Notes: generated from the sequence alone by a model not told the origin. Numbered from the stretch's first letter, positions 52,880 to 63,491 are shown. The stretch: 64,000 bases of DNA from an uncultured Pelagimonas sp. (GCA_947497905.1 CANMIH010000001.1:186001-250000), one strand, 5' to 3'. Translations and numbers: made by a program.

Positions 52880-55333
52880 ATGAGCAGTTTTGATGACATG
52901 GGCGCCTTTGAAGGCGCGTCGCTGTCCGCCCGCGCCATGGCCGCGCGGCCAGCCCCGTATCTGGATGGGTTGAACCCAGCGCAGCGCCAGGCGGTTGAGG
53001 CCCTGGATGGACCGGTTTTGATGCTTGCGGGGGCGGGCACCGGGAAAACCAAGGCGCTGACCACGCGGATTGTTCATCTACTCAACACGGGCCGGGCCAG
53101 ACCCAATGAAATTCTGGCTGTGACCTTCACCAACAAAGCCGCCCGTGAGATGAAAAATCGCGTGGGCGGCATGTTGGGTCAACAGATCGAAGGTATGCCC
53201 TGGCTGGGCACCTTCCACTCGGTCTGTGTAAAGATCCTGCGCCGTCATGCCGAACTGATCGGCTCGGATGATTCCGAGGGTGTGATCGAGGGCAATTCCG
53301 GCCCGCATCTCAAATCCAATTTCACCATTCTGGATTCAGATGATCAGCTGCGCCTGCTCAAGCAGTTGATTGCCGCCTGTGGGATTGATGACAAACGTTG
53401 GCCAGCCCGGCAATTGGCGGGGTTGATCGATGCCTGGAAAAACCGCGCGTTGACGCCGGAAAAGGTGCCTTCGGCGGATGCCGGGGCCTATAATCATCGT
53501 GGGATCGATCTGTATCACCAGTATCAGCGTCGTCTGTTAGAGCTGAATGCGGTGGATTTTGGTGATCTGCTGTTGCACGTCGTCACCATATTCCAAAGCC
53601 ACCCGGATATCCTCAACCAGTATCAACGCTGGTTCAAATATATTCTCGTCGACGAATATCAGGATACCAACGTCGCCCAGTATCTCTGGCTGCGGCTTTT
53701 GGCACAGGGGCACCGCAACATCTGTTGTGTTGGGGATGACGATCAGTCGATCTATGGCTGGCGTGGTGCCGAAGTGGGCAATATCTTGCGGTTCGAGAAG
53801 GATTTTGAGGGCGCCCATGTGGTGCGGCTTGAGCAGAATTACCGCTCGACCCCCCATATCCTCGCGGCGGCGTCGAATGTGATCCGCGGCAACTCCAACC
53901 GGCTTGGCAAAGATCTTTGGACCGAAGCGCCTGATGGCGAAAAGGTGCGGCTGATCGGTCATTGGGATGGTGAGGAAGAGGCGCGCTGGATCGGGGATGA
54001 GATTGAATCCATGCAGAAAGGCACGCGCGGCGTGCGTGCCATTTCGCTGGATGAGATGGCGATTCTCGTGCGGGCGTCACACCAGATGCGGGCCTTCGAA
54101 GACAGGTTCCTGACCATCGGTTTGCCCTATCGTGTTATCGGTGGGCCGCGCTTTTATGAGCGGATGGAGATCCGCGATGCCATGGCCTATTTCCGACTGG
54201 TGACCTCGCCCGAAGATGATCTGGCCTTTGAGCGCATTGTGAACACCCCAAAGCGGGGTCTGGGCGACAAGGCGCGCCAGACCATTCAGGCGATTGCCCG
54301 TGAAAACGGTGTGTCACTGCTGGACGGCGCGGCGCTTGCTGTGGAGCAGGGGGCGATCAAGGGCAAAGGCGGCAAGGCGCTGGGTAAACTTGTGGTGGAT
54401 CTGGCCCGCTGGGGCCGGATGAGCCGCGCCACGGTTGAGGTCGAAACAGATTCGGTTGTCGATGATCTGGCCGAGCCAGTGAAACGTGAGGCGGAGATCA
54501 GCCATATGGAGCTGGCCGAGATCATTCTGGACGAATCCGGCTATACCGAGATGTGGCAGAATGACAAAACGCCCGAGGCCCCGGGGCGGTTAGAGAACCT
54601 CAAAGAACTGGTCAAGGCGCTGGAAAACTTCGAGAATCTGCAAGGATTTCTTGAGCATGTCAGCCTCGTTATGGACAATGAGACCGATGACGGTGGGGCC
54701 AAGGTGTCGATCATGACATTGCACGCCGCCAAGGGGCTTGAGTTTCCGGCAGTGTTTTTGCCCGGCTGGGAGGATGGGCTGTTCCCGTCACAACGCTCGA
54801 TGGACGAAAGTGGCCAGAAGGGGCTCGAGGAAGAGCGGCGGCTGGCCTATGTCGGGATCACGCGGGCGGAAGAGATCTGTACCATCACCTTTGCGGGCAA
54901 CCGGCGGGTCTTTGGTCAGTGGCAAAGCTCGATGCCATCGCGCTTTATTGACGAACTTCCCGAAGAGCACGTTGATGTTCTCACCCCGCCGGGGCTGTAT
55001 GGCGGTGGCTATGGGGCGGCAAGCGCCAGTGTCAGTTCCGGTATCGAAACCCGCGCCGCCAGTGCCGATGCCTATAACTCTCCGGGGTGGCGAAGACTGC
55101 AAGAGCGCAGCAGTGCGCGCCCGATCAGCCAGCCGAAAGAAAGCCGCAACACGGTGATCGACGCCACAGCGGTGTCTAAATACACCTTGGGCGACCGGGT
55201 GTTTCACCAGAAATTCGGCTATGGCACCATCATGGGGATCGAGGGCGACAAGCTGGATATCGATTTCGAAAAAGCGGGGAACAAGAAGGTTGTGGCGCGA
55301 TTTGTGACCTCACCTGACGATATTCCGTTCTGA
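52880..55333 (+). CDS. ATP-dependent DNA helicase of the UvrD/PcrA/Rep family
   Basis: An 817-residue SF1A helicase. Motifs in order are LNPAQRQAV (Q), AGAGTGKT (Walker A, about 58-65), VDEYQDTN (Walker B, about 257-264), GDDDQSIYGWRGA (III region, about 284-296), QNYRS, MTLHAAKGLEFPAVF (V) and RRLAYVGITRAEE (VI). The C-terminal end (about 775-810) is the small PcrA/UvrD interaction domain (GDRVFHQKFGYGTI). It unwinds DNA 3'-5' in repair and fork restart. The start at 52880 is chosen over the earlier 52850 frame. Confidence 0.96.
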   Translation: MSSFDDMGAFEGASLSARAMAARPAPYLDGLNPAQRQAVEALDGPVLMLAGAGTGKTKALTTRIVHLLNTGRARPNEILAVTFTNKAAREMKNRVGGMLGQQIEGMPWLGTFHSVCVKILRRHAELIGSDDSEGVIEGNSGPHLKSNFTILDSDDQLRLLKQLIAACGIDDKRWPARQLAGLIDAWKNRALTPEKVPSADAGAYNHRGIDLYHQYQRRLLELNAVDFGDLLLHVVTIFQSHPDILNQYQRWFKYILVDEYQDTNVAQYLWLRLLAQGHRNICCVGDDDQSIYGWRGAEVGNILRFEKDFEGAHVVRLEQNYRSTPHILAAASNVIRGNSNRLGKDLWTEAPDGEKVRLIGHWDGEEEARWIGDEIESMQKGTRGVRAISLDEMAILVRASHQMRAFEDRFLTIGLPYRVIGGPRFYERMEIRDAMAYFRLVTSPEDDLAFERIVNTPKRGLGDKARQTIQAIARENGVSLLDGAALAVEQGAIKGKGGKALGKLVVDLARWGRMSRATVEVETDSVVDDLAEPVKREAEISHMELAEIILDESGYTEMWQNDKTPEAPGRLENLKELVKALENFENLQGFLEHVSLVMDNETDDGGAKVSIMTLHAAKGLEFPAVFLPGWEDGLFPSQRSMDESGQKGLEEERRLAYVGITRAEEICTITFAGNRRVFGQWQSSMPSRFIDELPEEHVDVLTPPGLYGGGYGAASASVSSGIETRAASADAYNSPGWRRLQERSSARPISQPKESRNTVIDATAVSKYTLGDRVFHQKFGYGTIMGIEGDKLDIDFEKAGNKKVVARFVTSPDDIPF

Positions 55334-55431
55334 TTTTCCGCAAAACCGCCTTGGATCCTGTGCCCGCTCTTGCGGGCCATTGTCCTGCGCGGTAAAGCCA
55401 AAGCTGATCAAAAGCAAAGAGGCCCGCACCC

Positions 55432-55719
55432 ATGTCGATCGACATCGCGACCGCCGCCAAGGTGGCGAAACTCGCCCGTATTAAGGTGGAAGACGAGGCG
55501 CTTCCCGCGCTCGCCGAAGAGTTCAACAATATCCTCGGTTTCATCGAGCAATTGAACGAAGTTGATGTTGAAGGTGTCGACCCGATGGTGTCGGTCACGC
55601 CGATGCGTCTGAAGCGCCGTGTTGATGGCGTCACCGATGGCGACCAGCAGGACAAGGTTCTGGCCAATGCGCCTGATGCGCGTGAAGGGTTCTTTGCTGT
55701 GCCGAAGGTGGTTGAATAA
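55432..55719 (+). CDS. gatC: Aspartyl/glutamyl-tRNA amidotransferase subunit C
   Basis: A 95-residue protein with [17 protein letters not shown] (about 6-22) and the late [20 protein letters not shown]. GatC stabilises GatA in the GatCAB enzyme that turns Glu-tRNA(Gln) and Asp-tRNA(Asn) into Gln- and Asn-tRNA. It overlaps gatA by one base (TAATG), so the two are co-translated. gatB is not in this window. Confidence 0.95.
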   Translation: MSIDIATAAKVAKLARIKVEDEALPALAEEFNNILGFIEQLNEVDVEGVDPMVSVTPMRLKRRVDGVTDGDQQDKVLANAPDAREGFFAVPKVVE

Positions 55720-57200
55720 TGACCGAGCTGAACAAACTGAAAATCGCCGAAGCCCGTGACGCGCTGCGCAAAGGTGAGGTGACAAGCCTTGAACTGACCG
55801 AAGCCTGCCTTGGCGCCATTGAGGGTTCGGGCAAGCTGAACGCCTTTGTGCACAACACGCCCGATCTGGCGCGTGAACAGGCCAAGGCGGCGGATGCCCG
55901 GATCAAGGCAGGTGATGCGCCCGATATGTGCGGCATCCCGCTGGGCATCAAAGACCTGTTCTGCACCAAGGGTGTCGAAAGCCAGGCAGCGTCGAACATT
56001 CTGGGCGGGTTCAAACCTGAGTATGAATCGACCGTTTCGGGCAAGCTGCTTGAGGCGGGCACCGTTATGCTGGGCAAGCTGAACATGGACGAGTTCGCCA
56101 TGGGCAGCTCGAACGAAACCAGCGCCTACGGCAATGTTGTGAACCCGTGGAAAATTGACGACCGCGACCTGACACCGGGCGGCAGCTCGGGCGGTTCGGC
56201 CTCGGCGGTTGCGGCAGATCTGTGTCTGGCAGCCACCGGCACCGACACCGGTGGCTCGATCCGTCAGCCTGCGGCCTTCACCGGCATCACCGGCATCAAG
56301 CCGACCTACGGCCGTTGCTCGCGCTGGGGTGTTGTGGCCTTTGCCTCGTCGCTCGATCAGGCGGGTCCGATGACCAAAGACGTACGCGACGCGGCGATCA
56401 TGCTCGAAGCCATGTGTGGTCACGATGCCAAAGACAGCACAAGCGCTGATCTCGCGGTGCCGAACTTTGAGGCTATGCTGACCGGCGATATCAAAGGCAA
56501 AACCATTGGTATTCCGAAGGAATATCACATGGACGGCATGCCGGCTGAGATCGAAGTCCTGTGGGCCGAAGGTCGCAAGCTGCTGCAGGATGCGGGCGCC
56601 AAAATCGTCGACATCAGCCTGCCGCACACCAAATATGCATTGCCTGCCTATTACGTGATTGCACCGGCCGAAGCCTCGTCGAACCTCGCGCGTTACGACG
56701 GTGTGCGTTACGGCCATCGCGCTAAGCTCGCGGCGGGTGATGGCATCAACGAGATGTATGAGAAAACCCGCGCCGAGGGCTTTGGTCCCGAGGTTCAGCG
56801 CCGTGTCATGATTGGCACCTATGTGCTGTCGGCGGGTTTCTACGACGCCTATTATAACCGCGCCCGTAAGGTGCGCACGCTGATCAAGAAAGACTTCGAA
56901 GATGTCTTTGCGGCTGGCGTGGACGCGATCCTGACCCCGGCCACTCCGTCCTCGGCCTTTGGTCTGGGCGAGATGAAAGACGCCGATCCTGTTCAGATGT
57001 ATCTGAACGACGTCTTCACCGTCACCGTGAACCTTGCCGGTCTGCCGGGCATCTCGATTCCTGCGGGTCTCGACAAGTCAGGTCTGCCGCTGGGGCTGCA
57101 GCTGATTGGCCGTCCTTGGGAAGAGGGTGATCTGCTGAATACCGCCTATGCGTTGGAGCAATCGATTGGGTTTGTAGAAAAACCCAACAAATGGTGGTAA
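55719..57200 (+). CDS. gatA: Aspartyl/glutamyl-tRNA amidotransferase subunit A
   Basis: A 493-residue amidase-signature enzyme. The catalytic triad lies in GIKDLF (Lys), [15 protein letters not shown] (cis-Ser) and [15 protein letters not shown] (Ser nucleophile). It releases ammonia from glutamine for tRNA amidation. Length is the family norm. The neighbouring short gene downstream is separated by 33 bases. Confidence 0.97.
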   Translation: MTELNKLKIAEARDALRKGEVTSLELTEACLGAIEGSGKLNAFVHNTPDLAREQAKAADARIKAGDAPDMCGIPLGIKDLFCTKGVESQAASNILGGFKPEYESTVSGKLLEAGTVMLGKLNMDEFAMGSSNETSAYGNVVNPWKIDDRDLTPGGSSGGSASAVAADLCLAATGTDTGGSIRQPAAFTGITGIKPTYGRCSRWGVVAFASSLDQAGPMTKDVRDAAIMLEAMCGHDAKDSTSADLAVPNFEAMLTGDIKGKTIGIPKEYHMDGMPAEIEVLWAEGRKLLQDAGAKIVDISLPHTKYALPAYYVIAPAEASSNLARYDGVRYGHRAKLAAGDGINEMYEKTRAEGFGPEVQRRVMIGTYVLSAGFYDAYYNRARKVRTLIKKDFEDVFAAGVDAILTPATPSSAFGLGEMKDADPVQMYLNDVFTVTVNLAGLPGISIPAGLDKSGLPLGLQLIGRPWEEGDLLNTAYALEQSIGFVEKPNKWW

Positions 57201-57233
57201 TCGGCTGTAAAAATTGAGCAGGTGGACTTGAGT

Positions 57234-57944
57234 ATGCGGGTTTTTCTTTTGGGATGTGCGGCGATCGCCACGCTGTCGGCCTGTGCGCCACAGGTGCCGG
57301 ATAGCGCGGCAGGTGTGGTTGACACTGGCCGTGGGGTCGGCTTCAACAACTATGATGCCTATCAGGCGGCGCGTGAGGCGCAGCTGAACGGCACTGCACC
57401 GGCTGTCCCAGCCCCCGTCGCTGTTCAGTCCACCCCGCTTGATGATGCTGCTGAGGCCGCCGCTGCGCGGTTGGCGGCTTCGCAAAACTCGGGTGATGCG
57501 CCTCTTGACGCCTCGCCCAGCAATCCGGCGCCTCAGGTCGTGGCCAACGCCGCCGGTATTTCTGGTGAAAATGACTTCACGGCTGTGTCCGCACAGCGCG
57601 ATATTGAAGCGGATGCCGCTCTGATCGCGCAGAACCGCGCGCAGTATCAGGTGATTCAGCCCACCAGCCTGCCAACCCGTCCGGGAAGTGGTCGCCCAAA
57701 TATCGTGGCTTTCGCGCTGCAGACCTCCAACCCGGTTGGCACGCCGCTCTACAAACGGTCAACGTTCCGGGCTGAGGCAAAATATGCCAAGGCCTGCGCG
57801 GGCTTCGCCTCTGCTGATCTGGCACAGGAAGAGTTTCTTGCGCAGGGTGGCCCTCAGAAAGATCGTAAAGGCATGGACCCTGATGGGGATGGCTTTGCCT
57901 GCACATGGAGCCCGGCTGCCTTTCGCGCAGCACGCGGCGGCTGA
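57234..57944 (+). CDS. Lipoprotein with an Excalibur-like C-terminal motif
   Basis: A 236-residue protein. The N-terminal signal ends in a lipobox (LSAC, about 16-19), so it is likely a lipoprotein. A long Ala/Pro/Gln-rich low-complexity middle follows, with a C-terminal MDPDGDGFACTWSP segment, the calcium-binding-like Asp pattern of the Excalibur family. ATG 57234 gives the signal; a GTG at 57222 would add four residues. It may act in cell-wall surface calcium binding, but this is unproven. It is followed by the amidase gene. Confidence 0.7.
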   Translation: MRVFLLGCAAIATLSACAPQVPDSAAGVVDTGRGVGFNNYDAYQAAREAQLNGTAPAVPAPVAVQSTPLDDAAEAAAARLAASQNSGDAPLDASPSNPAPQVVANAAGISGENDFTAVSAQRDIEADAALIAQNRAQYQVIQPTSLPTRPGSGRPNIVAFALQTSNPVGTPLYKRSTFRAEAKYAKACAGFASADLAQEEFLAQGGPQKDRKGMDPDGDGFACTWSPAAFRAARGG

Positions 57945-57952
57945 TCTTGGCG

Positions 57953-58609
57953 GTGCCGATCTGGCATCCTTCGGAAAATTTTGGCGCGCGCCGCGATGTG
58001 GCGCAGCCGGACATGGTCATGCTGCACTATACAGCCATGACCAGCGCCGAAGGCGCGCGCGATTGGCTGTGTAATCCCGAGGCGCAGGTCTCTGCGCATT
58101 ATGTCATCGCAGAAGATGGTCGTCTTTGGCAGTTGGTCGCAGAAGAGCAGCGCGCCTGGCATGCGGGGGTAGGGGCCTGGGGGCAGATCTGTGACGTAAA
58201 CTCCCATTCCATTGGCATCGAGATTGCGAACACCGGAGACCAGCCGTTCCCAGAGCCGCAGATGGTGGTGTTGGAAGATCTGCTGCGCGGTATGATGGAC
58301 CGTTGGTCCATCCCGGCGCATCGGGTGATTGGGCACTCGGATGCTGCGCTTGGGCGGAAGATTGACCCCGGCGCGCGATTTGATTGGCGTCGATTGGCGC
58401 GTCAGGGGCTGTCGATCTGGCCGGAAGCGCGCGATCCCGGCGATTTCTGGCAAGATGCCGCTCGCTTTGGCTATGTCTTTGAGGAGGCACAGAAAGACGT
58501 GGTTTTGAATGCCTTCCGGCTCCGCTTTCGTCCCTGGGCTGCTGGGCCGCTTGATGATACAGATCGGGCCTTGATGGCCGATCTGGCCGCGCGCTGGACC
58601 TGCGATTAA
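57953..58609 (+). CDS. N-acetylmuramoyl-L-alanine amidase (AmiD/AmpD-type)
   Basis: A 218-residue zinc amidase. MLHYTAMTSAEGA (first His), RAWHAGVGAWG (second), and GHSDAALGRKIDPG with late His give the AmpD-type zinc set. It cuts the bond between muramic acid and L-Ala in peptidoglycan or muropeptides. No signal peptide is evident at the chosen GTG start; longer starts at 57947 (TTG) or 57905 are possible. Together with the adjacent lipoprotein it suggests cell-wall recycling. It converges with pccR, overlapping by four bases. Confidence 0.82.
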   Translation: MPIWHPSENFGARRDVAQPDMVMLHYTAMTSAEGARDWLCNPEAQVSAHYVIAEDGRLWQLVAEEQRAWHAGVGAWGQICDVNSHSIGIEIANTGDQPFPEPQMVVLEDLLRGMMDRWSIPAHRVIGHSDAALGRKIDPGARFDWRRLARQGLSIWPEARDPGDFWQDAARFGYVFEEAQKDVVLNAFRLRFRPWAAGPLDDTDRALMADLAARWTCD

Positions 58610-60006
58610 TCCAGTTTATACGGCAGGACGTCTCGTCGCGAGGTCGAGATTGACAAGCGGCGCTCCAATGGTGGCACTGATCGCTGATGGCAATTGGTGC
58701 GCTCGCAGATCCGACAGGAAATGCCGATGGGCTCAAAGGCTGAGGCCCGCCCGAAATCCATATCATCGGCGTAAACAAGCGCATCTGCGTGGCGCACTTC
58801 GCAGCCCAGAGCGATGGCATAGCGGCGCAGGGGCGCGCCAAAGTGTCCGCCGGTCTTTGAGACGTCCCGTGCGAGTGACACATAGCGCACGCCGTCAGGG
58901 GTTTCCGCGAGCTGGCGCAGGAACTGACCCGGCGTTTCAAAGGCTTTGTGCACGTTCCACAACGGGCAGGCCCCACCAAAACGCGCAAATTGCAGGCGCG
59001 TGGCCGAGTGTCGTTTGGTGATTGTACCCGCCTGATCGACACGGACAAAGAAGAACGGCACACCTTTTGAACCGGGGCGTTGCAGAGTGGAGAGCCGATG
59101 CGCGACCTGTTCGATTGAGGCACCAAACCGTGCGGAGAGCAGTTCTAGATCGTGCCGGGTTTCCTGCGCGGCCTCAAGGAAAGCGCGGTAGGGCATCATG
59201 GCGGCCCCCGCAAAGTAGTTGGCCAGCCCAAGCTTGGCGATCTGCCGGGCCTCGTCACTCTGGAACCGCGCCAGATCCAATGTCGCCTCAAGCAATTGTC
59301 CCTGACGCATCAGCGCGACTTGCACCAGTGCCTGAAAGGTCTGGGTTTCGACGGAGGCCAGTGAACTGAGAGTCAGCGTCCCGGTTTCGGGAGAAAACGC
59401 CCGAAGTGGCGCGGTCTGGGCAAAGTTTACCTGAATGCCCGCTGCCCGCAGACGGGTGATCGTCGCCGTGCGTATGTCAATCTCGCCGCGCTCAAGCTGA
59501 GCGTAATTCTCAGCGGCGCGGTCCACGGCATCAATGTAGTTGTCACAATAGTGGAAAAAGTCGCGGACCTCTTCCCAGGGGGAGGGTCTGAGCTGGGCGC
59601 CTTCACGCCCCAAAGCTTCGTCTAAAGAGGCGAGCCGTTCGTGGGTTTGTTTGTAGGCCCGATGGAGCGCGAGAAAAGCCCGCGCAAAGGCCGGGGCGTT
59701 TGAAGCGGTAAGCCGGAGGTCCGCAAGCTGGGGAGAGGCTTCGCCGAACACCGGATCAGCCAGCGCTTCGCGCATGTCTGACACAAGTCGTTCTGCGTCA
59801 CCTTGTCCCAGCTCGGTGACGTCGAATCCAAATTCCTGGGCCAAAGCCAAGACAACCGTCGTGCTAACGGGGCGGTTGTTGTTTTCCATCTGGTTCAGAT
59901 AGGGCAATGAAATCCCTAACTTACCAGCAAAATCCTTTTGGGTCAGCGTCAGCCGTGTGCGGATATCGCGTAATTTCGCTCCGGCATAGAGTTTCTGGGT
60001 TGCCAT
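58606..60006 (-). CDS. pccR: Short-chain fatty acyl-CoA regulator (ScfR/PccR-type)
   Basis: A 466-residue regulator: helix-turn-helix (about 8-65, LTLTQKDFAGKLGISLPYLNQMENNNRPV), a central IrrE/DUF955-like region and a C-terminal acyl-CoA-sensing part (DUF2083) with several Cys (CRICERTNC about 437-445). In Rhodobacter sphaeroides PccR controls propionyl-CoA carboxylase genes in response to propionyl-CoA. It lies on the opposite strand to pccB, with the Bcr/CflA transporter gene between. TTTGCAAA sites before pccB and pyc are its likely targets. A partial inverted repeat at its own start (60014-60033) could be autoregulatory. Confidence 0.88.
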   Translation of the reverse strand: MATQKLYAGAKLRDIRTRLTLTQKDFAGKLGISLPYLNQMENNNRPVSTTVVLALAQEFGFDVTELGQGDAERLVSDMREALADPVFGEASPQLADLRLTASNAPAFARAFLALHRAYKQTHERLASLDEALGREGAQLRPSPWEEVRDFFHYCDNYIDAVDRAAENYAQLERGEIDIRTATITRLRAAGIQVNFAQTAPLRAFSPETGTLTLSSLASVETQTFQALVQVALMRQGQLLEATLDLARFQSDEARQIAKLGLANYFAGAAMMPYRAFLEAAQETRHDLELLSARFGASIEQVAHRLSTLQRPGSKGVPFFFVRVDQAGTITKRHSATRLQFARFGGACPLWNVHKAFETPGQFLRQLAETPDGVRYVSLARDVSKTGGHFGAPLRRYAIALGCEVRHADALVYADDMDFGRASAFEPIGISCRICERTNCHQRSVPPLERRLSISTSRRDVLPYKLD

Positions 60007-60048
60007 AATGCACCTATACCTATGGATAGGGTAACCTACGCTTTATAT

Positions 60049-61275
60049 TCACCTTACGTCCACCCCCTCTATCTGTTTTGCGCGCCAAATCACGAAATAG
60101 ATCGCAACAAGTGAGCAAATAGAAGTGGTTAGCATGAGCCAAAGAAGGGGCCATGGACCGGTTCCTGGGGTCAGAATCGCACCTGCGAGGGCGGAAAGGG
60201 CTGCGCCACCCGCCAGCATGAGCGTGCCGCCAAGTCCTGAAGCGGAGCCCGCCAGGCTTGGGCGAACCGAGAGCATGCCCGCTGTAGCATTCGGAATTGT
60301 CAGACCGTTGCCGACGCCAACAAAGGTCATCAGGCCGAAGAAGACATAGACGCCGCCGTGGCCCAGAAGATAGGCCGCCATAAGCAAAGCCATCCCGATG
60401 GTGACGGCCCAACATCCCCACAAGATCATCCGGTTGACGCCAAATCGAGCGGAGTAGCGGCCGGACACATAGTTGCCCGCAAAGTATCCCAGAGCCGGAG
60501 CGCCGAAGAAACGACCCAGTTCGGCAGCGTTCAGGCCGTAAATTTCGGTGGCCACAAAAGGTGCGCCGCCGAGATACGAGAAAAACGCACCCGACGCAAA
60601 AGCGGAAGAGAGAGCGTAGCCCCAGAACCGGGGTGACATGAGCAGCTCGGGGTATTCGCGCATCTGCTGACGCAGGCTGCGCCCGGTTTGGGCGCGTGTT
60701 TCGCCCGCATCGGTCCAGGTGACCCAGAACATGAGCGCCCCTGTGCCCAGCAGGATCCAGAAATTTGATTTCCACCCAAACCATTCGCCCATGTACCCGC
60801 CCAAGACCGGGCCAAGCATGGGGACAATGGCCATGCCCATGGTGACATAGCCAATGCGCGAGGCGGCCTGGTCTTGTGGATACAGATCGCGCACGACCGC
60901 GCGGCTGAGGACCATGCCGGTGGCGATGACGGCCTGAAGCATCCGAAACACGAGGAAGGTGTAGACGTCGGGCGCGATGAGACAGCCTATCGTTGCGAGG
61001 CAGAAAAGTGCGATGCCCCAAAGCATGACAGGGCGACGCCCCAGCAGGTCGGAAATGGGGCCGATAAAGATCTGTGTGGCCGCGTTGACCGCAAGATAGG
61101 CGGGAATCGCCATTTGCATCAGCCCGTAAGAGGTTTGAAAATGCTCCGCCATCATTGGCAGGCTGGGGATGAAGAGATTCATCGCCAAAGCGGACAGGCC
61201 CGAGAGTGCGACGAGTGTGACAATATGTGGCGGGGTGCTGCGGTCGAAAATTCGCACGACGTGAGAATGTGTCAT
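60049..61275 (-). CDS. Bcr/CflA-family MFS efflux transporter
   Basis: A 408-residue major-facilitator protein with 12 hydrophobic segments. The start at 61275 (MTHSHVV) is used since a longer frame runs into the sites controlling pccB. LLGRRPVMLWG (about 66-76) matches the MFS A-motif. Family members expel drugs, amino acids or short peptides; the substrate is unknown. It lies between pccR and pccB and its divergent promoter shares the 176-base gap with pccB, so PccR may also affect it. Confidence 0.88.
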   Translation of the reverse strand: MTHSHVVRIFDRSTPPHIVTLVALSGLSALAMNLFIPSLPMMAEHFQTSYGLMQMAIPAYLAVNAATQIFIGPISDLLGRRPVMLWGIALFCLATIGCLIAPDVYTFLVFRMLQAVIATGMVLSRAVVRDLYPQDQAASRIGYVTMGMAIVPMLGPVLGGYMGEWFGWKSNFWILLGTGALMFWVTWTDAGETRAQTGRSLRQQMREYPELLMSPRFWGYALSSAFASGAFFSYLGGAPFVATEIYGLNAAELGRFFGAPALGYFAGNYVSGRYSARFGVNRMILWGCWAVTIGMALLMAAYLLGHGGVYVFFGLMTFVGVGNGLTIPNATAGMLSVRPSLAGSASGLGGTLMLAGGAALSALAGAILTPGTGPWPLLWLMLTTSICSLVAIYFVIWRAKQIEGVDVR

Positions 61276-61336
61276 ATGCAACGGGGTAGGGCGCGCGTTG
61301 AGCTTTGTCCATGTTTTGCCAGAGTTTTTACATATA

Positions 61337-61389
61337 TTTGCAAATTTGCGATTTTCCAACTTATGTATATTCATAGTTTGCAAATTTGC
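61337..61389. promoter_or_regulatory. Two TTTGCAAATTTGC sites before pccB
   Basis: TTTGCAAATTTGC occurs at 61337-61349 and again at 61377-61389, exactly 40 bases apart (about four turns). The word matches the TTTGCAAA element reported for PccR. The second copy lies about 60 bases before the pccB start; the pair also sits in front of the MFS gene. Confidence 0.65.
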
Positions 61390-61451
61390 CAAGAAATCCT
61401 TGAGGCCCGGGGTTTCCTTAGTATTTTCAGTCCAAATGGAAGGGACGGCTG

Positions 61452-62984
61452 ATGAAAGATATTCTCCAGGAACTGCAGGACCGCCGCGAAAACGCCCGTC
61501 TTGGGGGTGGCCAGCGTCGCATTGATGCCCAGCATGGGCGGGGCAAACTGACAGCGCGCGAACGTATCGAGCTGTTGCTCGACGCCGATAGCTTTGAGGA
61601 ATACGACACCTTCAAAGCCCACCGCTGCACGGAATTTGGCATGGAAGCCAACCGGCCTTACGGCGACGGCGTTGTCACTGGCTGGGGCACTGTCAACGGT
61701 CGTATGGTCTATGTCTATTCGCAGGATTTCACGGTTCTTGGCGGCTCGGTGTCCGAAACCCATGCCCAGAAGATATGTAAGATCATGGATATGGCGATGC
61801 AGAACGGGGCACCTGTCATCGGTCTCAACGACTCGGGTGGCGCGCGTATTCAAGAGGGTGTTGACGCTCTGGCGGGCTATGCCGAAATCTTCCAGCGCAA
61901 TGTTCTGGCCTCGGGTGTGATCCCACAGATCTCTGTCATCATGGGCCCCTGTGCCGGTGGTGCGGTGTACTCGCCTGCGATGACCGACTTTATCTTCATG
62001 GTCAAAGACAGCTCGTACATGTTTGTCACCGGCCCGGATGTTGTGAAGACCGTGACCAACGAGGTTGTCACCGCAGAGGAGCTTGGTGGGGCGTCGACCC
62101 ACACCAAGAAGTCGTCTGTGGCGGATGGCGCGTTTGAAAACGATGTTGAGGCCTTGGCCGAAGTGCGCCGTCTGGTGGATTTCCTGCCGCTCAACAACCG
62201 CGAAAAGCCGCCAGTGCGTCCGTTCTTTGATGACGTGGATCGGATCGAGAACAGCCTTGATACGCTGATCCCGGAAAACCCGAACACGCCCTATGACATG
62301 AAGGAACTCATCACCAAAGTCGCAGACGAAGGTGATTTCTACGAGATCCAGGAAGACTACGCCAAAAACATCATCACCGGTTTTATCCGACTGGAAGGAC
62401 AGACCGTGGGTGTAGTGGCCAACCAGCCGATGGTTCTGGCCGGCTGTCTGGATATCGACAGCTCGCGCAAGGCGGCGCGGTTTGTGCGCTTCTGTGACTG
62501 TTTCGAGATCCCGATTCTGACGCTTGTGGATGTACCGGGCTTCCTGCCGGGTACCAGTCAGGAATATGGCGGCGTGATCAAGCATGGCGCGAAACTTCTG
62601 TTTGCCTATGGCGAAGCCACCGTGCCGAAGGTGACCGTGATCACCCGCAAAGCCTATGGTGGTGCCTATGACGTTATGTCGTCCAAGCACCTGCGCGGTG
62701 ACGTGAACTATGCCTGGCCCACGGCCGAGATCGCGGTGATGGGGGCAAAAGGTGCCACCGAGATCATCCACCGTGCCGATCTGAAGGACCCGGAAAAGAT
62801 CGCGGCGCATACTGCGGAATATGAAGACCGGTTTGCCAACCCATTTGTGGCGGCAGAGCGTGGCTTTATCGATGAGGTGATCCAGCCGAAATCGACCCGC
62901 CGTCGTGTGTCCAAGGCCTTTGCGATGCTGCGCAACAAGCAGCTCAAGAACCCTTGGAAAAAGCACGACAATATCCCGCTTTAA
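61452..62984 (+). CDS. pccB: Propionyl-CoA carboxylase beta chain
   Basis: A 510-residue carboxyltransferase. [30 protein letters not shown] (about 74-103: a crotonase-like start), [22 protein letters not shown] and [16 protein letters not shown] form the acyl-CoA site. It transfers the carboxyl group from biotin to propionyl-CoA, giving methylmalonyl-CoA. It is the first gene of the pcc operon; pccA (biotin carboxylase) presumably follows the right edge. Regulation by PccR is suggested by the upstream sites. Confidence 0.97.
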   Translation: MKDILQELQDRRENARLGGGQRRIDAQHGRGKLTARERIELLLDADSFEEYDTFKAHRCTEFGMEANRPYGDGVVTGWGTVNGRMVYVYSQDFTVLGGSVSETHAQKICKIMDMAMQNGAPVIGLNDSGGARIQEGVDALAGYAEIFQRNVLASGVIPQISVIMGPCAGGAVYSPAMTDFIFMVKDSSYMFVTGPDVVKTVTNEVVTAEELGGASTHTKKSSVADGAFENDVEALAEVRRLVDFLPLNNREKPPVRPFFDDVDRIENSLDTLIPENPNTPYDMKELITKVADEGDFYEIQEDYAKNIITGFIRLEGQTVGVVANQPMVLAGCLDIDSSRKAARFVRFCDCFEIPILTLVDVPGFLPGTSQEYGGVIKHGAKLLFAYGEATVPKVTVITRKAYGGAYDVMSSKHLRGDVNYAWPTAEIAVMGAKGATEIIHRADLKDPEKIAAHTAEYEDRFANPFVAAERGFIDEVIQPKSTRRRVSKAFAMLRNKQLKNPWKKHDNIPL

Positions 62985-63071
62985 ATCCTCTAGCCGTCGC
63001 CTCGGCGGCGGCCAGATGCACCCGCATTTCTGAGCGGGAATCAACGTCGGATCAAACAAGGGAGGTCACCG

Positions 63072-63491
63072 ATGAGCGATGCACGTCAAAGTTCAGGTCT
63101 TTGGGTTGGGCAGGCCTTTGTGGTTTCCCATGCCGACGACAGCAAGTTTGAAGGCGCGGGATTGCGGCCCTTCTTTGAATATCGCCAGCTCGGCATTCCT
63201 GAGGCCACTCAGGGCAAGTTCGGCGCCCACGTGATCCGTGCCGTGCCGGGGATGCAAAGCCCCGGTGGGTGGCACTCTCATGAGCTCGACTTTCAGATGG
63301 TCTATGTCACCAAAGGCTGGGTCGAGTTCGAATATGAAGGGCAGGGAGTTCAGATGATGCGCCCGGGCTCATGTGTTTTGCAACCTTCGGGCATCAAGCA
63401 CCGCCTGACCCGGAATTCCGACGATATGGAGCTTTTGGAGATCACCAGCCCTGCGCAATTCGAGACCCTCGACGAAGAGGCCCCGGCATGA
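63072..63491 (+). CDS. Cupin-domain protein in the pcc operon
   Basis: A 139-residue single cupin. GGWHSHELDFQMVYVTKGWVEFEYEG (about 64-89: cupin motif 1, with two His) and PGSCVLQPSGIKHRLTRNSDD (about 98-118: motif 2, His) hold a metal. Its role is unknown; its place between pccB and the next genes suggests control or support of carboxylase function. GGAGG lies upstream of the ATG. Its TGA overlaps the next ATG by four bases. Confidence 0.85.
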   Translation: MSDARQSSGLWVGQAFVVSHADDSKFEGAGLRPFFEYRQLGIPEATQGKFGAHVIRAVPGMQSPGGWHSHELDFQMVYVTKGWVEFEYEGQGVQMMRPGSCVLQPSGIKHRLTRNSDDMELLEITSPAQFETLDEEAPA

